Positions 1-9,004 of a stretch of 55,528 bases of DNA are shown in pieces. Both the position numbers and the translations under genes were made by a program. The first letter of the stretch is position 1, and every line of letters starts with the position of its first letter. The DNA is from Rikenellaceae bacterium (lineage in GTDB: Bacteria > Bacteroidota > Bacteroidia > Bacteroidales > Rikenellaceae): NCBI GenBank assembly GCA_015059785.1, contig SUZS01000011.1:1-55528 (forward strand), given 5' to 3'. The notes under the pieces are model-generated. The model did no database searches. It saw only the letters and a program-made list of their open reading frames with translations, and was not told where the DNA came from.

Positions 1-1069
1 CGTTTTCTCGTTGAGATTTGAGCATCTTCTCTCTAAACGGCAAATCGTTACACAGTCTTATGGCTATCTCGACCTGCTTCTGTGTGTCTGTCGTATAGTA
101 CGACATATTGCGAGCGTGAAAGAATTGACCATTTTTATCCTCTAACCCGGGTATTGGTGCTGTATGTATTAGAGGTATGTTTTTTATTATCGCCTCGGTG
201 CTTGTAATTCCTCCGGGCTTGGAGAGAAGCACATCGCAACAATCCATAAGAAGGGCTATTTGGTCGGTATAACCCAAAATCTTTACTTGTTGAACATCTG
301 CAAACTGCTTGCTAAGAGTCGCTTTGCGCTCCTTGTTTTGTCCGCATATACAGATAATTCTGTCAGACTCAGTTATACTCTTAGATAGTTCTACAATCAA
401 TCTTTCCATATCTCCAAAGCCCATAGAGCCTCCCATAATCATAAACCAATAGCCGTGGCTATCTGCCCAATCAAAGGTAGAGTTAGCCAAGTTGCGTGCT
501 TCGCTTTTCGGGAGAGATACATCTGCTCCGTTTACGGGTATGCCTGTTGCTATGATTTTCTCTTTGGGGATGCCACCACTCTCAAATTTACTTATCAGGT
601 CTTTGTGAGGGATAGCATACATATCCAACTCGGTCTCTCCAATGAATGGGATACAAGTGTAGTCGGTCATTACAAAGAGCGTTGGTACAGACAATTTGTA
701 ATTTCTTTTAATGGCAGTCAATGCCTCCGCAGCAAATAGGTGTACAGCCACTATTGCGTCATAATTATATCTGCAAATGTATTGGTATAACTTATCTGCA
801 TAGAGTCTATTTGCAAAATACACAGGTGATTTTATATGTGTAAAATGCTTACTTACAAAATCTCCAATATTGTAAAGATTATAGAACAATCTACCTCTAA
901 TAGAATAGTTGTAAGCCTTTGATATTCGGGCAGAGAGAGCAGGGCTTGCGATAGAGAGTGTATCTTTTATTTCACTATCCAACCCCAACCTATCCATATA
1001 TCTTTTAATAGTCTTTGCACTCGAATTATGGCCTTCTCCAGTATTGCAAGATAAAATCAAAATTTTCAT
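1..1069 (-). CDS. Glycosyltransferase, MGDG-synthase/UgtP-like (3' end outside window)
   Basis: Reading leftward from the ATG at 1069 gives an uninterrupted protein of about 356 residues that runs off the window edge. It opens MKILILSCNTGEGHNSSAKT, the N-terminal nucleotide-sugar transferase signature of the monogalactosyldiacylglycerol synthase family. Later come a GGSMGFGDME loop and LLSKPGGITSTEAI, the UDP-sugar-binding C-terminal half of GT28-like enzymes. Known relatives transfer a hexose to diacylglycerol at the inner membrane, so a glycolipid product is likely, but the acceptor cannot be read from sequence. A -7 element lies at 1128-1135. The base composition is more AT-rich than the centre of the window. 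The last residues are missing. Confidence 0.85.
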   Translation of the reverse strand, partial: MKILILSCNTGEGHNSSAKTIKRYMDRLGLDSEIKDTLSIASPALSARISKAYNYSIRGRLFYNLYNIGDFVSKHFTHIKSPVYFANRLYADKLYQYICRYNYDAIVAVHLFAAEALTAIKRNYKLSVPTLFVMTDYTCIPFIGETELDMYAIPHKDLISKFESGGIPKEKIIATGIPVNGADVSLPKSEARNLANSTFDWADSHGYWFMIMGGSMGFGDMERLIVELSKSITESDRIICICGQNKERKATLSKQFADVQQVKILGYTDQIALLMDCCDVLLSKPGGITSTEAIIKNIPLIHTAPIPGLEDKNGQFFHARNMSYYTTDTQKQVEIAIRLCNDLPFREKMLKSQREN

Positions 1070-1127
1070 AAGCGAGATACTAAGTACGGAAATGAACTTA
1101 AAGTGTTTAATTAGTTATTTGTTTATA

Positions 1128-1135
1128 CAAAAGTA
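1128..1135 (-). promoter_or_regulatory. -7 promoter element for the glycosyltransferase gene
   Basis: On the minus strand this reads TACTTTTG, a match to the Bacteroidota TAnnTTTG element, 58 bases before the ATG at 1069. The divergent AraC-family gene has its own element at 1159-1166, so this intergenic region holds two divergent promoters. Confidence 0.55.
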
Positions 1136-1158
1136 GGATAATGCACAAAGAATTTTAT

Positions 1159-1166
1159 TATATTTG
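1159..1166 (+). promoter_or_regulatory. -7 promoter element for the AraC-family gene
   Basis: TATATTTG matches TAnnTTTG. It overlaps the upstream in-frame TTG at 1164, which argues that translation begins at the ATG at 1200 rather than at that TTG. Confidence 0.6.
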
Positions 1167-1199
1167 TCGGCGAATAAATTTATCAAAGTTCGCTTTTTA

Positions 1200-2066
1200 A
1201 TGCATATAAGTGAAATAGTAGAGGAGATTGACATCTCACAATTAATAACAGAGAGTGGGGATGATTTTATCATCGACCTAAATGCCACACTCACTCAAGC
1301 TATGTCATCAAAAGAGATACTAATTCGTAACGGAATAGTCATCTTGCTCTGCAAGGCTAATGGAGGCAGTATTATTATAGATAGCAAAGAGTACATGATA
1401 CCCCAAAGTAGCGTAATAGTACTACCATCAAATCACATTATTAGCAATATCAACTCTCTACTAATAGAGCAGAGTAATGCAATTGCCATTTCAGAGGATT
1501 ACATACTCAATATGCCATCCCCGATAGATACAAACATTTTTAGCTACTCTCGCTGTATGTCGGTAATAAAAATTGCCGATGAGAAGTTTGATGATTTGCA
1601 GAGTTACTATCGTTTTATTTATAAGGAGTCGAAAGAACAAAGCAAATATCAAGTAGAGATTATTCGTTCCTTATTCTTTGCCCTTATCTTGGAGATTATA
1701 GCAGAGTATGAAAAAGTATTTAATACCATTGATAAACCCTCAAACATTAAAGCAAATAATCTTTCAGATAGGTTCTTTCGGCTATTGGCGACAAATTACA
1801 AGACAAATCGCACGGTAAAATTCTATGCAGACAAACTAAATCTAACCCCTAAATATTTATCAACAGCAATAAAGCGCGCAACGGGTAGACCTATACTTGT
1901 TTGGATACACGAGGCAATACTAATTGAGGCCAAGATGCTACTTCGCACAACCGATATGACGGTACAAGAGATTGCCGACCAACTCAACTTTTCGAGTTCC
2001 TCGGCATTTGTGCAGTTCTTCAAAAAGCATACAGGCAAAACACCCCGCAACTTACAACAACCATAA
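1200..2066 (+). CDS. AraC family transcriptional regulator
   Basis: A protein of 288 residues from the ATG at 1200. The frame is open from a TTG at 1164, but that codon lies inside the -7 element. The N-terminal ~150 residues look like a cupin-type sensing domain without recognisable ligand residues. The C-terminal ~100 residues hold the paired helix-turn-helix of the AraC/XylS family, including NLTPKYLSTAIKRATG and the closing signature QEIADQLNFSSSSAFVQFFKKHTGKTP. Such proteins bind DNA as transcription activators or repressors. It stands alone, divergent from the glycosyltransferase, which is a plausible but unproven target. A hairpin at 2071-2098 follows the stop. Confidence 0.9.
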   Translation: MHISEIVEEIDISQLITESGDDFIIDLNATLTQAMSSKEILIRNGIVILLCKANGGSIIIDSKEYMIPQSSVIVLPSNHIISNINSLLIEQSNAIAISEDYILNMPSPIDTNIFSYSRCMSVIKIADEKFDDLQSYYRFIYKESKEQSKYQVEIIRSLFFALILEIIAEYEKVFNTIDKPSNIKANNLSDRFFRLLATNYKTNRTVKFYADKLNLTPKYLSTAIKRATGRPILVWIHEAILIEAKMLLRTTDMTVQEIADQLNFSSSSAFVQFFKKHTGKTPRNLQQP

Positions 2067-2070
2067 ACAA

Positions 2071-2098
2071 CAGAGGCTACCCAATTGGATAGCCTCTG
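2071..2098. terminator. Hairpin between convergent genes
   Basis: A perfect 9-bp stem (CAGAGGCTA / TAGCCTCTG) with a 10-base loop lies between the AraC-family stop at 2066 and the Spy-like gene stop at 2138. The U-tract is weak on both strands, so it is probably a modest bidirectional terminator. Confidence 0.55.
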
Positions 2099-2137
2099 CC
2101 CTCTAAAACTTAAAAAAATCTACCTATCAAGTATGAA

Positions 2138-2584
2138 CTACTTGTACTGAACAATCTTGCGAGCCTCCTTTGCAACACGGTCGTCAATACGATAGAGTTT
2201 CTCTATCTGCATAGGCTCAATAATCTCTGCAAAAATCCACAGATACTTCTGCTTTACTGATGCAGTGTTAATGGTGTTTGACAGGCGAATAGACATCACT
2301 TTAAGAACATTCTCGTTTGTCAAATCCTCCTTCTTTACTCGCGCACCCTTATCTGACACACGACCCAGAACCTTGCGATACTCGCGATAGACTGGCTCAA
2401 AGGCTGTAAACTGCACATCAGTAAGTTCCAACTCATCTTTAATCATCTCAAGGCGAGTATTCATCAGAGCCTCAGACTTCATTTTGGCCTCATCTTTTAC
2501 AGCATCCTTTTTTGGTTGAGCCAAAACATCTTGAGCGAAAAGTGCCATTACAGCAAACAGCGCAACATAAATAATCTTTTTCAT
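2138..2584 (-). CDS. Spy/CpxP-like periplasmic helical protein
   Basis: A 148-residue protein with a signal peptide (MKKIIYVALFAVMALFAQDVLA, cleaved after about residue 22). The mature part is charged and helical, with the motif ELTDVQFTAFEPVYREYRKV, which resembles the LTxEQ..F..ly..y pattern of Spy/CpxP-like periplasmic proteins in Bacteroidota sigma-factor operons. The role is probably envelope-stress buffering or feedback on the ECF system encoded upstream (2910-3470 and 2603-2917). The assignment rests on the motif and the context. Confidence 0.6.
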   Translation of the reverse strand: MKKIIYVALFAVMALFAQDVLAQPKKDAVKDEAKMKSEALMNTRLEMIKDELELTDVQFTAFEPVYREYRKVLGRVSDKGARVKKEDLTNENVLKVMSIRLSNTINTASVKQKYLWIFAEIIEPMQIEKLYRIDDRVAKEARKIVQYK

Positions 2585-2602
2585 AATTAGCCTTTTTATA
2601 GG

Positions 2603-2917
2603 TTACAATAGGGTTATATCTTCTGCATACTCAACAACATCAGCAGTCATCTCAAAAAGCACATCTGCAGGAGCATCGGCTACCTGCTCCATAAGAAGCT
2701 CATAGTGTGTAGGCTCTTCACTCTCAATATAGGCAAACAGTGCAACTCCTGCAAAAAGTGCTGCTGCCAATGGCGCCACCCAGCGTAGCACTATTTTTCG
2801 CTGCGCCATCTTTGCAGCCTTGCGCTCTATAGCCGCTTTTGTGCGAATCTTCATCAACTCTATAGCCCCCGACTCTATGCGATAGGGCATCTGTTTCATA
2901 CTACTCATATTACTCAA
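2603..2917 (-). CDS. Small single-pass membrane protein, probable anti-sigma partner
   Basis: A protein of 104 residues. The basic N-terminal half (KIRTKAAIERKAAKMAQRK) is followed by one membrane segment at about 46-64 (WVAPLAAALFAGVALFAYI) and an acidic tail. The ATG overlaps the end of the ECF sigma gene by 8 bases, so the two are translationally coupled. The position and the cytoplasmic-basic/TM/acidic layout fit a membrane anti-sigma factor, but no zinc-binding anti-sigma motif (HxxxCxxC) is present. A structural hypothetical protein is the alternative. Confidence 0.55.
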   Translation of the reverse strand: MSNMSSMKQMPYRIESGAIELMKIRTKAAIERKAAKMAQRKIVLRWVAPLAAALFAGVALFAYIESEEPTHYELLMEQVADAPADVLFEMTADVVEYAEDITLL

Positions 2918-3470
2918 AATCTAACTGACTTACTAACTGTTTAACTCGCTTTGCTGCATAGTGGTAGTTTGTCTTAAGGGTAGAGACACTCTGTCCCGTA
3001 ATCTGCGAGATAGCCTCAAAAGGCAACTCGTCAAAGTATCTTAAGTTAAACACCAGCTTCTGCTTCATCGGCAATGCCAAAATTGCCTTTTGCAACTTCA
3101 CTGTAATCTCATCTGCATCGGGAGCAATCTCCCCCTCAAAATCCGCAATTAGGGTAGAGTTGAGCGAGTCTATGGAGGTAAATATATGCCTCCTGCGTCG
3201 TTTTAGAGCCTTCAGTGAGTGGGTGGTTGCAATTTTATATAACCACGCAAGCAGTGAGCCCTCCGTTTCGCCCCTAAAGCTACCTATATTTGAGAAGGCA
3301 GTAACAAATGTCTCCTGCACAACATCCTCCGCCTCCTCATGCTGCACAACAATACGACGAGAGTGCCAATAGAGCCGTTCGCTGTAGTGTTCAATAACCC
3401 AATCAAACGCTCTAACCGCACCATTCGCAGACTTAAGAGCGACTATAATTTGAGTTATGTCAGCATTCAT
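2910..3470 (-). CDS. ECF RNA polymerase sigma factor
   Basis: A protein of 186 residues from the ATG at 3470 (MNADITQII). An in-frame TTG three codons upstream is less likely. Region 2 is visible as RRIVVQHEEAEDVVQETFVT and SLLAWLYKIATTHSLKALKR. Region 4 is visible as ALPMKQKLVFNLRYFDELPF and ISQITGQSVSTLKTNYHYA. ECF sigma factors direct RNA polymerase to envelope-stress or transport promoters. It heads a three-gene unit with the membrane protein and the Spy-like protein, a common Bacteroidota arrangement. Confidence 0.92.
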   Translation of the reverse strand: MNADITQIIVALKSANGAVRAFDWVIEHYSERLYWHSRRIVVQHEEAEDVVQETFVTAFSNIGSFRGETEGSLLAWLYKIATTHSLKALKRRRRHIFTSIDSLNSTLIADFEGEIAPDADEITVKLQKAILALPMKQKLVFNLRYFDELPFEAISQITGQSVSTLKTNYHYAAKRVKQLVSQLDFE

Positions 3471-3516
3471 AATTTGCAAGCGATTTCACTTAATAGATAC
3501 CCTCGCGGAGTAAAGG

Positions 3517-4584
3517 TTAAAAGAGATTAAAATATTTTTTGCAGTCCGACATAAAAAGGTCGTATGCTGCTCGTTCATCCCAACTCAGTGGGATAGTATC
3601 AACAGCAGAGGCGGGCAAGACCGTATAATCTCTATGGCGCACCCATACGGGGATAATATCCACCCAAAATTGGCATCCATCAGCACTATTCTCAATATCA
3701 AGTTGTGCGATAATTCCGCCATCACTGCCTCTCATACGCTGATTAGAGACAAAATTTCCTAATGAGTATATAGTAACTTCCCTTTTTGAGACTTCCACAC
3801 CTTGTACAACATGCGGGTGTGAGCCGACAACAACCTGACAACCAGCACTATGCAAACATTTAGCGATAGCTTTCTGCTCTCTGCTTGCGCGATGAGAGTA
3901 CTCAACTCCCCAGTGTAGAAAAGCAACAGTACAATCTGCACCAGCCTCCCTACAAGCGACAATATCTCGTTTAATCTGCACCGTATCTAAAATGTTTACC
4001 ATCACATTATTAGGCACTGGCACACCATTGGTACCATAGGTATAAGCAAGAAGAGCTATTTTCAAACCTTTTTTATTGAGCCACAGAGGATTACGCGCTT
4101 TATAATCCAAACTATCACGAAAAGTTCCAGTACTCTTAACACCATATTGTTCAAGGATGTCTATTGTAGACCTAACCCCCTTTGCTCCCGTATCAAGAGA
4201 GTGGTTATTGGCAGTAACCGCCACATCAACACCTGTAGTAGCAAGTGCTTGAGCTAATTGAGCAGGGCTTCTAAATGATGGATAACCGCTATACGGTGGA
4301 TTGTCTGTAAGTGTGGTCTCAAGATTAGCAACAGTAAAATCAGCCCTTTCAAAAAGAGGTTTTACATACCTAAAGCAAGAGTTAAAATCATACCCGTTAT
4401 CTCTCTTTGCCTTAGCAATTTGCGGAGTGTGCATCATCACATCGCCAGCAAAGATTATACTAACTCGTTCTGGCTTCGGACGACTCTCAAAGGCAGGTTT
4501 TTCAGGCACAATAAAAGCAGTTACACACCATAGCGAAACTAAAGATGCGCAGACAAAATAGAGTATTGAGCCGACAGTTTTCAA
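3517..4584 (-). CDS. CapA family (PGA_cap) metallophosphatase-like protein
   Basis: About 355 residues with an N-terminal membrane anchor or signal (TVGSILYFVCASLVSLWCV). The CapA-type fold is marked by VSIIFAGDVMMH, FTVANLETTL, VTANNHSLD and VGSHPHVVQ, giving the Asp, Asn and His ligands of a calcineurin-like phosphatase site. Relatives include poly-gamma-glutamate capsule proteins, but most Bacteroidota homologues have unknown substrates. The start is not an ATG. I prefer the TTG at 4584, which overlaps the TGA of the upstream gene (TTGA). The frame also allows a TTG at 4611. It is co-transcribed with the DUF4491-like gene. Confidence 0.85.
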   Translation of the reverse strand: MKTVGSILYFVCASLVSLWCVTAFIVPEKPAFESRPKPERVSIIFAGDVMMHTPQIAKAKRDNGYDFNSCFRYVKPLFERADFTVANLETTLTDNPPYSGYPSFRSPAQLAQALATTGVDVAVTANNHSLDTGAKGVRSTIDILEQYGVKSTGTFRDSLDYKARNPLWLNKKGLKIALLAYTYGTNGVPVPNNVMVNILDTVQIKRDIVACREAGADCTVAFLHWGVEYSHRASREQKAIAKCLHSAGCQVVVGSHPHVVQGVEVSKREVTIYSLGNFVSNQRMRGSDGGIIAQLDIENSADGCQFWVDIIPVWVRHRDYTVLPASAVDTIPLSWDERAAYDLFMSDCKKYFNLF

Positions 4585-4865
4585 TCCTTCTTCTCGCGTT
4601 TTGGGAACCAACCTCTTTTAACCCTCTCTCGCTGCTCAAATAGTTCGCCGATACTCCAAAAAGAGGATGCACCCCAGACAGCCAATAGGGTAGAAATCAA
4701 TATATTCTCAACAAGCAGTGATGCAACAACCGTAACAACACCCATAAGAGCAAAGACCCACCAGCACTTAACACCAAAGTAGTACTCTGTCTTTATTACA
4801 ATCGGATGAAACAGTCCGATAATCAGAAATGTTGCAACACCTATAATTATTCCAGTAAAATACAT
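4581..4865 (-). CDS. DUF4491-like small membrane protein
   Basis: A protein of 94 residues from the ATG at 4865 (MYFTGIIIGVATFL). An upstream in-frame TTG is rejected. Three hydrophobic segments fill most of the length, with conserved-looking HPIVIKTEYYFG and WSIGELFEQRERVKRGWFP. I recognise the pattern as the DUF4491 family of Bacteroidota integral membrane proteins, which has no known function. The gene overlaps the following CapA-like gene, indicating translational coupling. A TATCTTTA element on the minus strand (4884-4891) is its likely promoter. Confidence 0.7.
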   Translation of the reverse strand: MYFTGIIIGVATFLIIGLFHPIVIKTEYYFGVKCWWVFALMGVVTVVASLLVENILISTLLAVWGASSFWSIGELFEQRERVKRGWFPKREKKD

Positions 4866-4916
4866 AGTCAAATATTTTTGTCGTAAAGATAGTAATTTTT
4901 ATCCAAAAATAAAAAA

Positions 4917-4937
4917 GTAGACCCCTGAGGAGTCTAC
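4917..4937 (-). terminator. Rho-independent terminator after the porin gene
   Basis: On the minus strand a GTAGAC/GTCTAC stem, with further pairing inside, is followed by six T residues. It lies 22 bases beyond the stop of the porin gene at 4959. Confidence 0.8.
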
Positions 4938-4958
4938 CAACAAAAGAGCAAAATATTA

Positions 4959-6320
4959 TTAGAAACTATACTTAAAGAGAAGGTTTATGCGATTTGCGTG
5001 ATTTTCATCGCTATTCATATTCTTGCGTGAAGCCCACAGATACTCGGCTGCAATCTTAAAGCGCGGAGTGAGGCTATAGAATACATTTCCGAAGATATAC
5101 TGACCTCGGCGATACTGATTATCTGCATAAAATCCGTTCTTATGCTGCACCTGCACCATAGAGTAACCACCTGTAACGAAGAGGTTTGGAAGGATGTTTA
5201 TCTGCGCAGCTGCCTGCCAACCGAACATAGGCATAGTCTGAATACGGGTAGGGTCTTGTGGGTTTGGAGTAAAGTCAAGGCCGGCACCTGTCAAATCCTG
5301 AATATAAGGAGTAATACCCTGACCGTAGACGCCATTCATAAAGAGCTGAATCATCTTTGTTATATGAATATTTCCACTTGCCTGCACACCCCAACCAAAG
5401 AGGTCGGTAGTTGTCTTTCTGGCATCGTTATAGAGGTACATATTGCGGAATACGGCAGATGCACGGAAGTGACTCTGGCGATGCTTACCCCACATAACCT
5501 GCAGATACACTGGGAAATCTGGCACTCGCTGTGGGACAGCCATAAATGTCTGACCATAAGTTCCCGACACATTAGGCATCTCGGCAGCAACACCAAATTT
5601 CATATAGTTATTAAGAAATGCCATCTCATAGCGAATCATCGTTGCAAAGTTGAAGTTATAGGCATTTGGTCCCTGAAAATCAATAGTGGTAGGCGCTGCC
5701 GTTAGGTCGCAGAATGTGGTTACATCACGACCAAAGGTAAAGCCCGCAACCTGTGCATAACCAGAGCGCAAGCGAGGGGTATAACTGCCTTTAGCACCAC
5801 CACGAAAATCGGCATCAAAGAATATTACCACAGGCTTTCTGAGCCACTTTGGATTGGCAATAGCTCGCATATATAGGCGAGAAGTAGTCGCATCCATACT
5901 CAGAGCCTGACGATTTGCAAACGAGGAGGCCATAGGGATATCATACGGCACCATATCTCTATTATCAACCGCATCATCAAAGCTATAACCAGCACGGAAG
6001 GCCACATATCCACCAATGGCAAAAGAGAAGCTGTTTTTGTGGTTTGCAAAGACAACATTTGGCTCCTCTACCTGCTGCACGCCTGGTCGTGTAGCCTGGC
6101 GGTGATCATCTACTGCCGCCTTTGCCGCAGCACTACGCTGTTGCATAAGATTTTGCTGAGCAAGTGCCGGATTGTTACTCCATATCGTATCGGACTCCTT
6201 TACCGATATAATATAGACGGTAGGCTCGCCAGTCTTGCCGTGACGCTCCCAATGGCGTCTTTGAGCCGCTGCAGTTAGCACTGTGCCAACTGTCAAACAG
6301 AGAAGTAAAAGTTTTTTCAT
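4959..6320 (-). CDS. Porin-like outer-membrane beta-barrel protein (DcaP-like)
   Basis: A protein of 453 residues with a signal peptide (MKKLLLLCLTVGTVLTAAAQ). A short coiled or disordered stretch (~45-85) precedes the barrel, which starts near SFAIGGYVAFRAGYSF. Alternating hydrophobic/aromatic strands run to the C-terminal end INLLFKYSF, whose terminal Phe is the usual BAM recognition signal. The layout (coiled N-terminus, ~16 strands) resembles trimeric DcaP-type porins. It would form a channel in the outer membrane, with substrate unknown. It is monocistronic, with its own terminator at 4917-4937. Confidence 0.75.
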   Translation of the reverse strand: MKKLLLLCLTVGTVLTAAAQRRHWERHGKTGEPTVYIISVKESDTIWSNNPALAQQNLMQQRSAAAKAAVDDHRQATRPGVQQVEEPNVVFANHKNSFSFAIGGYVAFRAGYSFDDAVDNRDMVPYDIPMASSFANRQALSMDATTSRLYMRAIANPKWLRKPVVIFFDADFRGGAKGSYTPRLRSGYAQVAGFTFGRDVTTFCDLTAAPTTIDFQGPNAYNFNFATMIRYEMAFLNNYMKFGVAAEMPNVSGTYGQTFMAVPQRVPDFPVYLQVMWGKHRQSHFRASAVFRNMYLYNDARKTTTDLFGWGVQASGNIHITKMIQLFMNGVYGQGITPYIQDLTGAGLDFTPNPQDPTRIQTMPMFGWQAAAQINILPNLFVTGGYSMVQVQHKNGFYADNQYRRGQYIFGNVFYSLTPRFKIAAEYLWASRKNMNSDENHANRINLLFKYSF

Positions 6321-6384
6321 AGATATAAATGTTTATATTCAACACACCCCATAATTTGCAAGATATATGCCAATCACACTCGGC

Positions 6385-6415
6385 TTGTTTATTTTGAGCA
6401 AATAGCATATCTTTG
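6385..6415 (+). promoter_or_regulatory. Promoter of the metallophosphoesterase-exporter operon (near-leaderless)
   Basis: A TTG at 6385-6387, a 20-base spacer, and TATCTTTG at 6408-6415 match the Bacteroidota TTG-N19-TAnnTTTG promoter. The ATG follows after only 5 bases (6421), so the transcript should start at or next to the start codon. Confidence 0.7.
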
Positions 6416-6420
6416 CAACT

Positions 6421-7596
6421 ATGATTGAATTGATTTTTATCGTTATTGCTTTTACCACTGCGTGGGCTGATTATAGGTTTTTTCGCAAGCTCGAGTTGTC
6501 CAAAGTATGGGGCAAGATTACTGTAATATCACTACTTGCTCTACTAAATATTCTACCGCTACTCTCAATACTAACTACAGCCATTATTGCCGACAATAGT
6601 CAGAGCATAATGGATTTTGCATCATGGACTCTCACACTATATACCATAGCCACACTCGTCCGCATTGGCTTCTACTTGGGGTATCTGACAATTAACCATA
6701 AGAGGAGATCAATTACTGTCGGCATAACTATAGCTACAGTCGTTTTTAGTATCTTATGCAACAGTTTAATTAACACTCGTACAAATCTGATTGTTAAGAA
6801 TATAAACATACAGCACAATAATCTACCGCAGAGCTTTGACAGCTTTAGAATTGCACTATTTTCAGACCTGCACATAGGCTCATTGCTCTATCCTGAGCAG
6901 GAGATTGCAAACCTTGCGCAGAGTATCGCCTCGCAGAGAGCAGATATGGTAATTTTTGCGGGCGACCTGCTCCACATTCGCCACAGCGAGATAACTCCAA
7001 GAATTGCCGAGATACTCTCAACAATCAAGGCGCCGCATGGTGTATACGCCGTTTTAGGCAACCACGACACCGGTGTATATATAAAGGATAGCACAACGCT
7101 ATCAAAAAATGAAAATATTGCGCATCTTAATACCAAAATTGGGCAAATTGGGTGGACTATGCTTCGCGATAGCACGATATATGCTGTTCGTGGTTGTGAC
7201 TCAATAGCGGTTACAGGAGTAGATTTTACCGATGCACTTTTAGAGTACAAGCACTCATTCTCAACGCCAGACAACTTTTCGGCAGAGGAGATATTTGCGT
7301 CCGTACCAAAAGAGTTGTTTAACATCGCCATTTCGCACCTACCACAGCTTTGGTATCCGATAAGCAATGGCGACTATGCGGAGCTGACACTCTCAGGACA
7401 TGTACACGCCACGCAGATTGCCGTAGAGCTATTTGGCAAGAGGTTTTCGCCAGCTATGTTGATGTACAAAGAGTGGAGCGGATTGTATAACAAAGATGAC
7501 AACTATCTCTACATTACAGACGGCATTGGCAGTGTTGGCTTCTATCTACGCATCGGAGCAAATCCAGAGCTGACCATTATTGAGCTAAACAGGTAG
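6421..7596 (+). CDS. Membrane-anchored metallophosphoesterase
   Basis: A protein of 391 residues. The first ~125 carry about four membrane segments. The rest is a calcineurin-like phosphoesterase with all metal-site motifs in order: LFSDLHIG, FAGDLLH, LGNHD and LSGHVHATQ. It belongs to the YkuE/YaeI-like group, some members of which act on lipid-linked phosphates such as UDP-diacylglucosamine. The substrate here is unknown. It is the first gene of a run ending at 12159 (34-base gap to the TolC gene), so it may be expressed with the exporter. Confidence 0.88.
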   Translation: MIELIFIVIAFTTAWADYRFFRKLELSKVWGKITVISLLALLNILPLLSILTTAIIADNSQSIMDFASWTLTLYTIATLVRIGFYLGYLTINHKRRSITVGITIATVVFSILCNSLINTRTNLIVKNINIQHNNLPQSFDSFRIALFSDLHIGSLLYPEQEIANLAQSIASQRADMVIFAGDLLHIRHSEITPRIAEILSTIKAPHGVYAVLGNHDTGVYIKDSTTLSKNENIAHLNTKIGQIGWTMLRDSTIYAVRGCDSIAVTGVDFTDALLEYKHSFSTPDNFSAEEIFASVPKELFNIAISHLPQLWYPISNGDYAELTLSGHVHATQIAVELFGKRFSPAMLMYKEWSGLYNKDDNYLYITDGIGSVGFYLRIGANPELTIIELNR

Positions 7597-7630
7597 TGCG
7601 AATAGTCGTGCTGCCACAGCAGTTACGACA

Positions 7631-9004
7631 ATGAGACCTACAGTACTTTTCATCCTATCAGCATTAATCTATGTACAGGCATTAGGACAGTGCACGCTCT
7701 CGCTTACAGAGGCTGCAGAGATGACCTTTGCAACAAACAGCAAGATTAAGGCCACTGAATTTCAAACACTTGCAGCAAAGAGAAGTCGTCAAGCTGCTCT
7801 ATCTCTCTTCTCGCCCCAGATAAACATCCACAGCGGCTGGGTACATACTCAAAAGGATTTGTACATAGACATTAATCCTCTAAAGCCACTGCTTGGTTCG
7901 CTTGATATTGCGCCACTTCTCGGCTTGGACTGGAGGTACACAATTCAAAATCGCAACTTCGGATTTATAGAGGCTGATATTACCGTTCCGATATTTACGG
8001 GAGGTAAGATTATCTCTGCCGTAAAAGCGGCAAAAACTTCAGAGCAGATTGCAATTTCTCAAGGTTTGGCGCAACGACAAGCAACATTTACAGAGCTTGT
8101 AGAGCGTTATTTCGCGCTATCACTCTCCAGAAGTGCCGTTGCTGTACGAACACAAGTATTAGAGGGAATGCAACAACACTTAAAAGATATCTCAGCACTT
8201 GAATCTCTTGGTCTGGCAACAAAGGCCGAGGTACTCTATGTCAAATATCGACTCTCAGAGGCCGAGCAAGAGTTAGCAGCTGCCACATCAACTCTCAACC
8301 TCGCCCACACAGCACTCTGCACAACCATCGGAACAGAGAGTATAGGAGAATTGACAACGCCAATATTTTACATCCAAGCCATCGAATCACTGGACCACTT
8401 TATTACTCTCGCCCTGCAAAGCAACGCGCAACTATCTGAGGTAAGGAGTCAGCGACAGCTTGCAAAGCAGAATATCGCCGTACATCGTGCGGAGTTCTTC
8501 CCTGAGATTGTTGCTATGGGTGGTGGCGGTTTTACTCGCAATGTGACAAATATACTCCCACGCTGGGCTGTTGGCGTTGGTCTGAATTTCAAACTCTTCG
8601 ATGGACTAAGGCGCGAATATCAATACTCTGCCGCCAAAAATACATACAAGCGCGTAGAGGCCCTTGAGCTCGCTGCACAAGATGATATCAAGTTGTTGGT
8701 CACATCGCTCTACAATAGCACAACAGCCTCACTTGAACGAATATTGGCACTGCAAAGCTCAATAGACTTTGCCACAGAGTATCTTCAGATGCAGAGAGAT
8801 GCCTTTTCAGAGGGTGCAGCAACCTCTACAACTGTAATTGATGCGACCATTGAGCTTGCAGCCGTACGCATAGAGCAACTTAAGTGCGCCTTTGAGTTTG
8901 ACACAAATTTAGCAAAGTTATTAGAGGTTGCAGGTGCAAGTGATACCCTTTTTGACTATTCAAATAGTTCTACCAAACATTCACTAAGTTATGAAAAAGA
9001 GTAA
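7631..9004 (+). CDS. TolC family outer-membrane efflux protein
   Basis: A protein of 457 residues with a signal peptide ending near ALG at residues 17-19. Two repeats of the outer-membrane efflux domain are visible, with long helices (e.g. SLTEAAEMTFATNSKIKATE and ITLALQSNAQLSEVRSQRQL). Trimeric TolC proteins form the outer-membrane duct of type I and tripartite pumps. The gene overlaps the following membrane-fusion-protein gene by 14 bases, so duct and adaptor are translationally coupled. Confidence 0.92.
   Translation: MRPTVLFILSALIYVQALGQCTLSLTEAAEMTFATNSKIKATEFQTLAAKRSRQAALSLFSPQINIHSGWVHTQKDLYIDINPLKPLLGSLDIAPLLGLDWRYTIQNRNFGFIEADITVPIFTGGKIISAVKAAKTSEQIAISQGLAQRQATFTELVERYFALSLSRSAVAVRTQVLEGMQQHLKDISALESLGLATKAEVLYVKYRLSEAEQELAAATSTLNLAHTALCTTIGTESIGELTTPIFYIQAIESLDHFITLALQSNAQLSEVRSQRQLAKQNIAVHRAEFFPEIVAMGGGGFTRNVTNILPRWAVGVGLNFKLFDGLRREYQYSAAKNTYKRVEALELAAQDDIKLLVTSLYNSTTASLERILALQSSIDFATEYLQMQRDAFSEGAATSTTVIDATIELAAVRIEQLKCAFEFDTNLAKLLEVAGASDTLFDYSNSSTKHSLSYEKE

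Noticed and set aside
455..739. Plus-strand open frame inside the left-edge glycosyltransferase
   Set aside because: It is the antisense shadow of the minus-strand coding sequence, which has clear family motifs.
1164..1199. Upstream TTG start for the AraC-family gene
   Set aside because: The codon lies inside the -7 promoter element, so it would not be in the mRNA.
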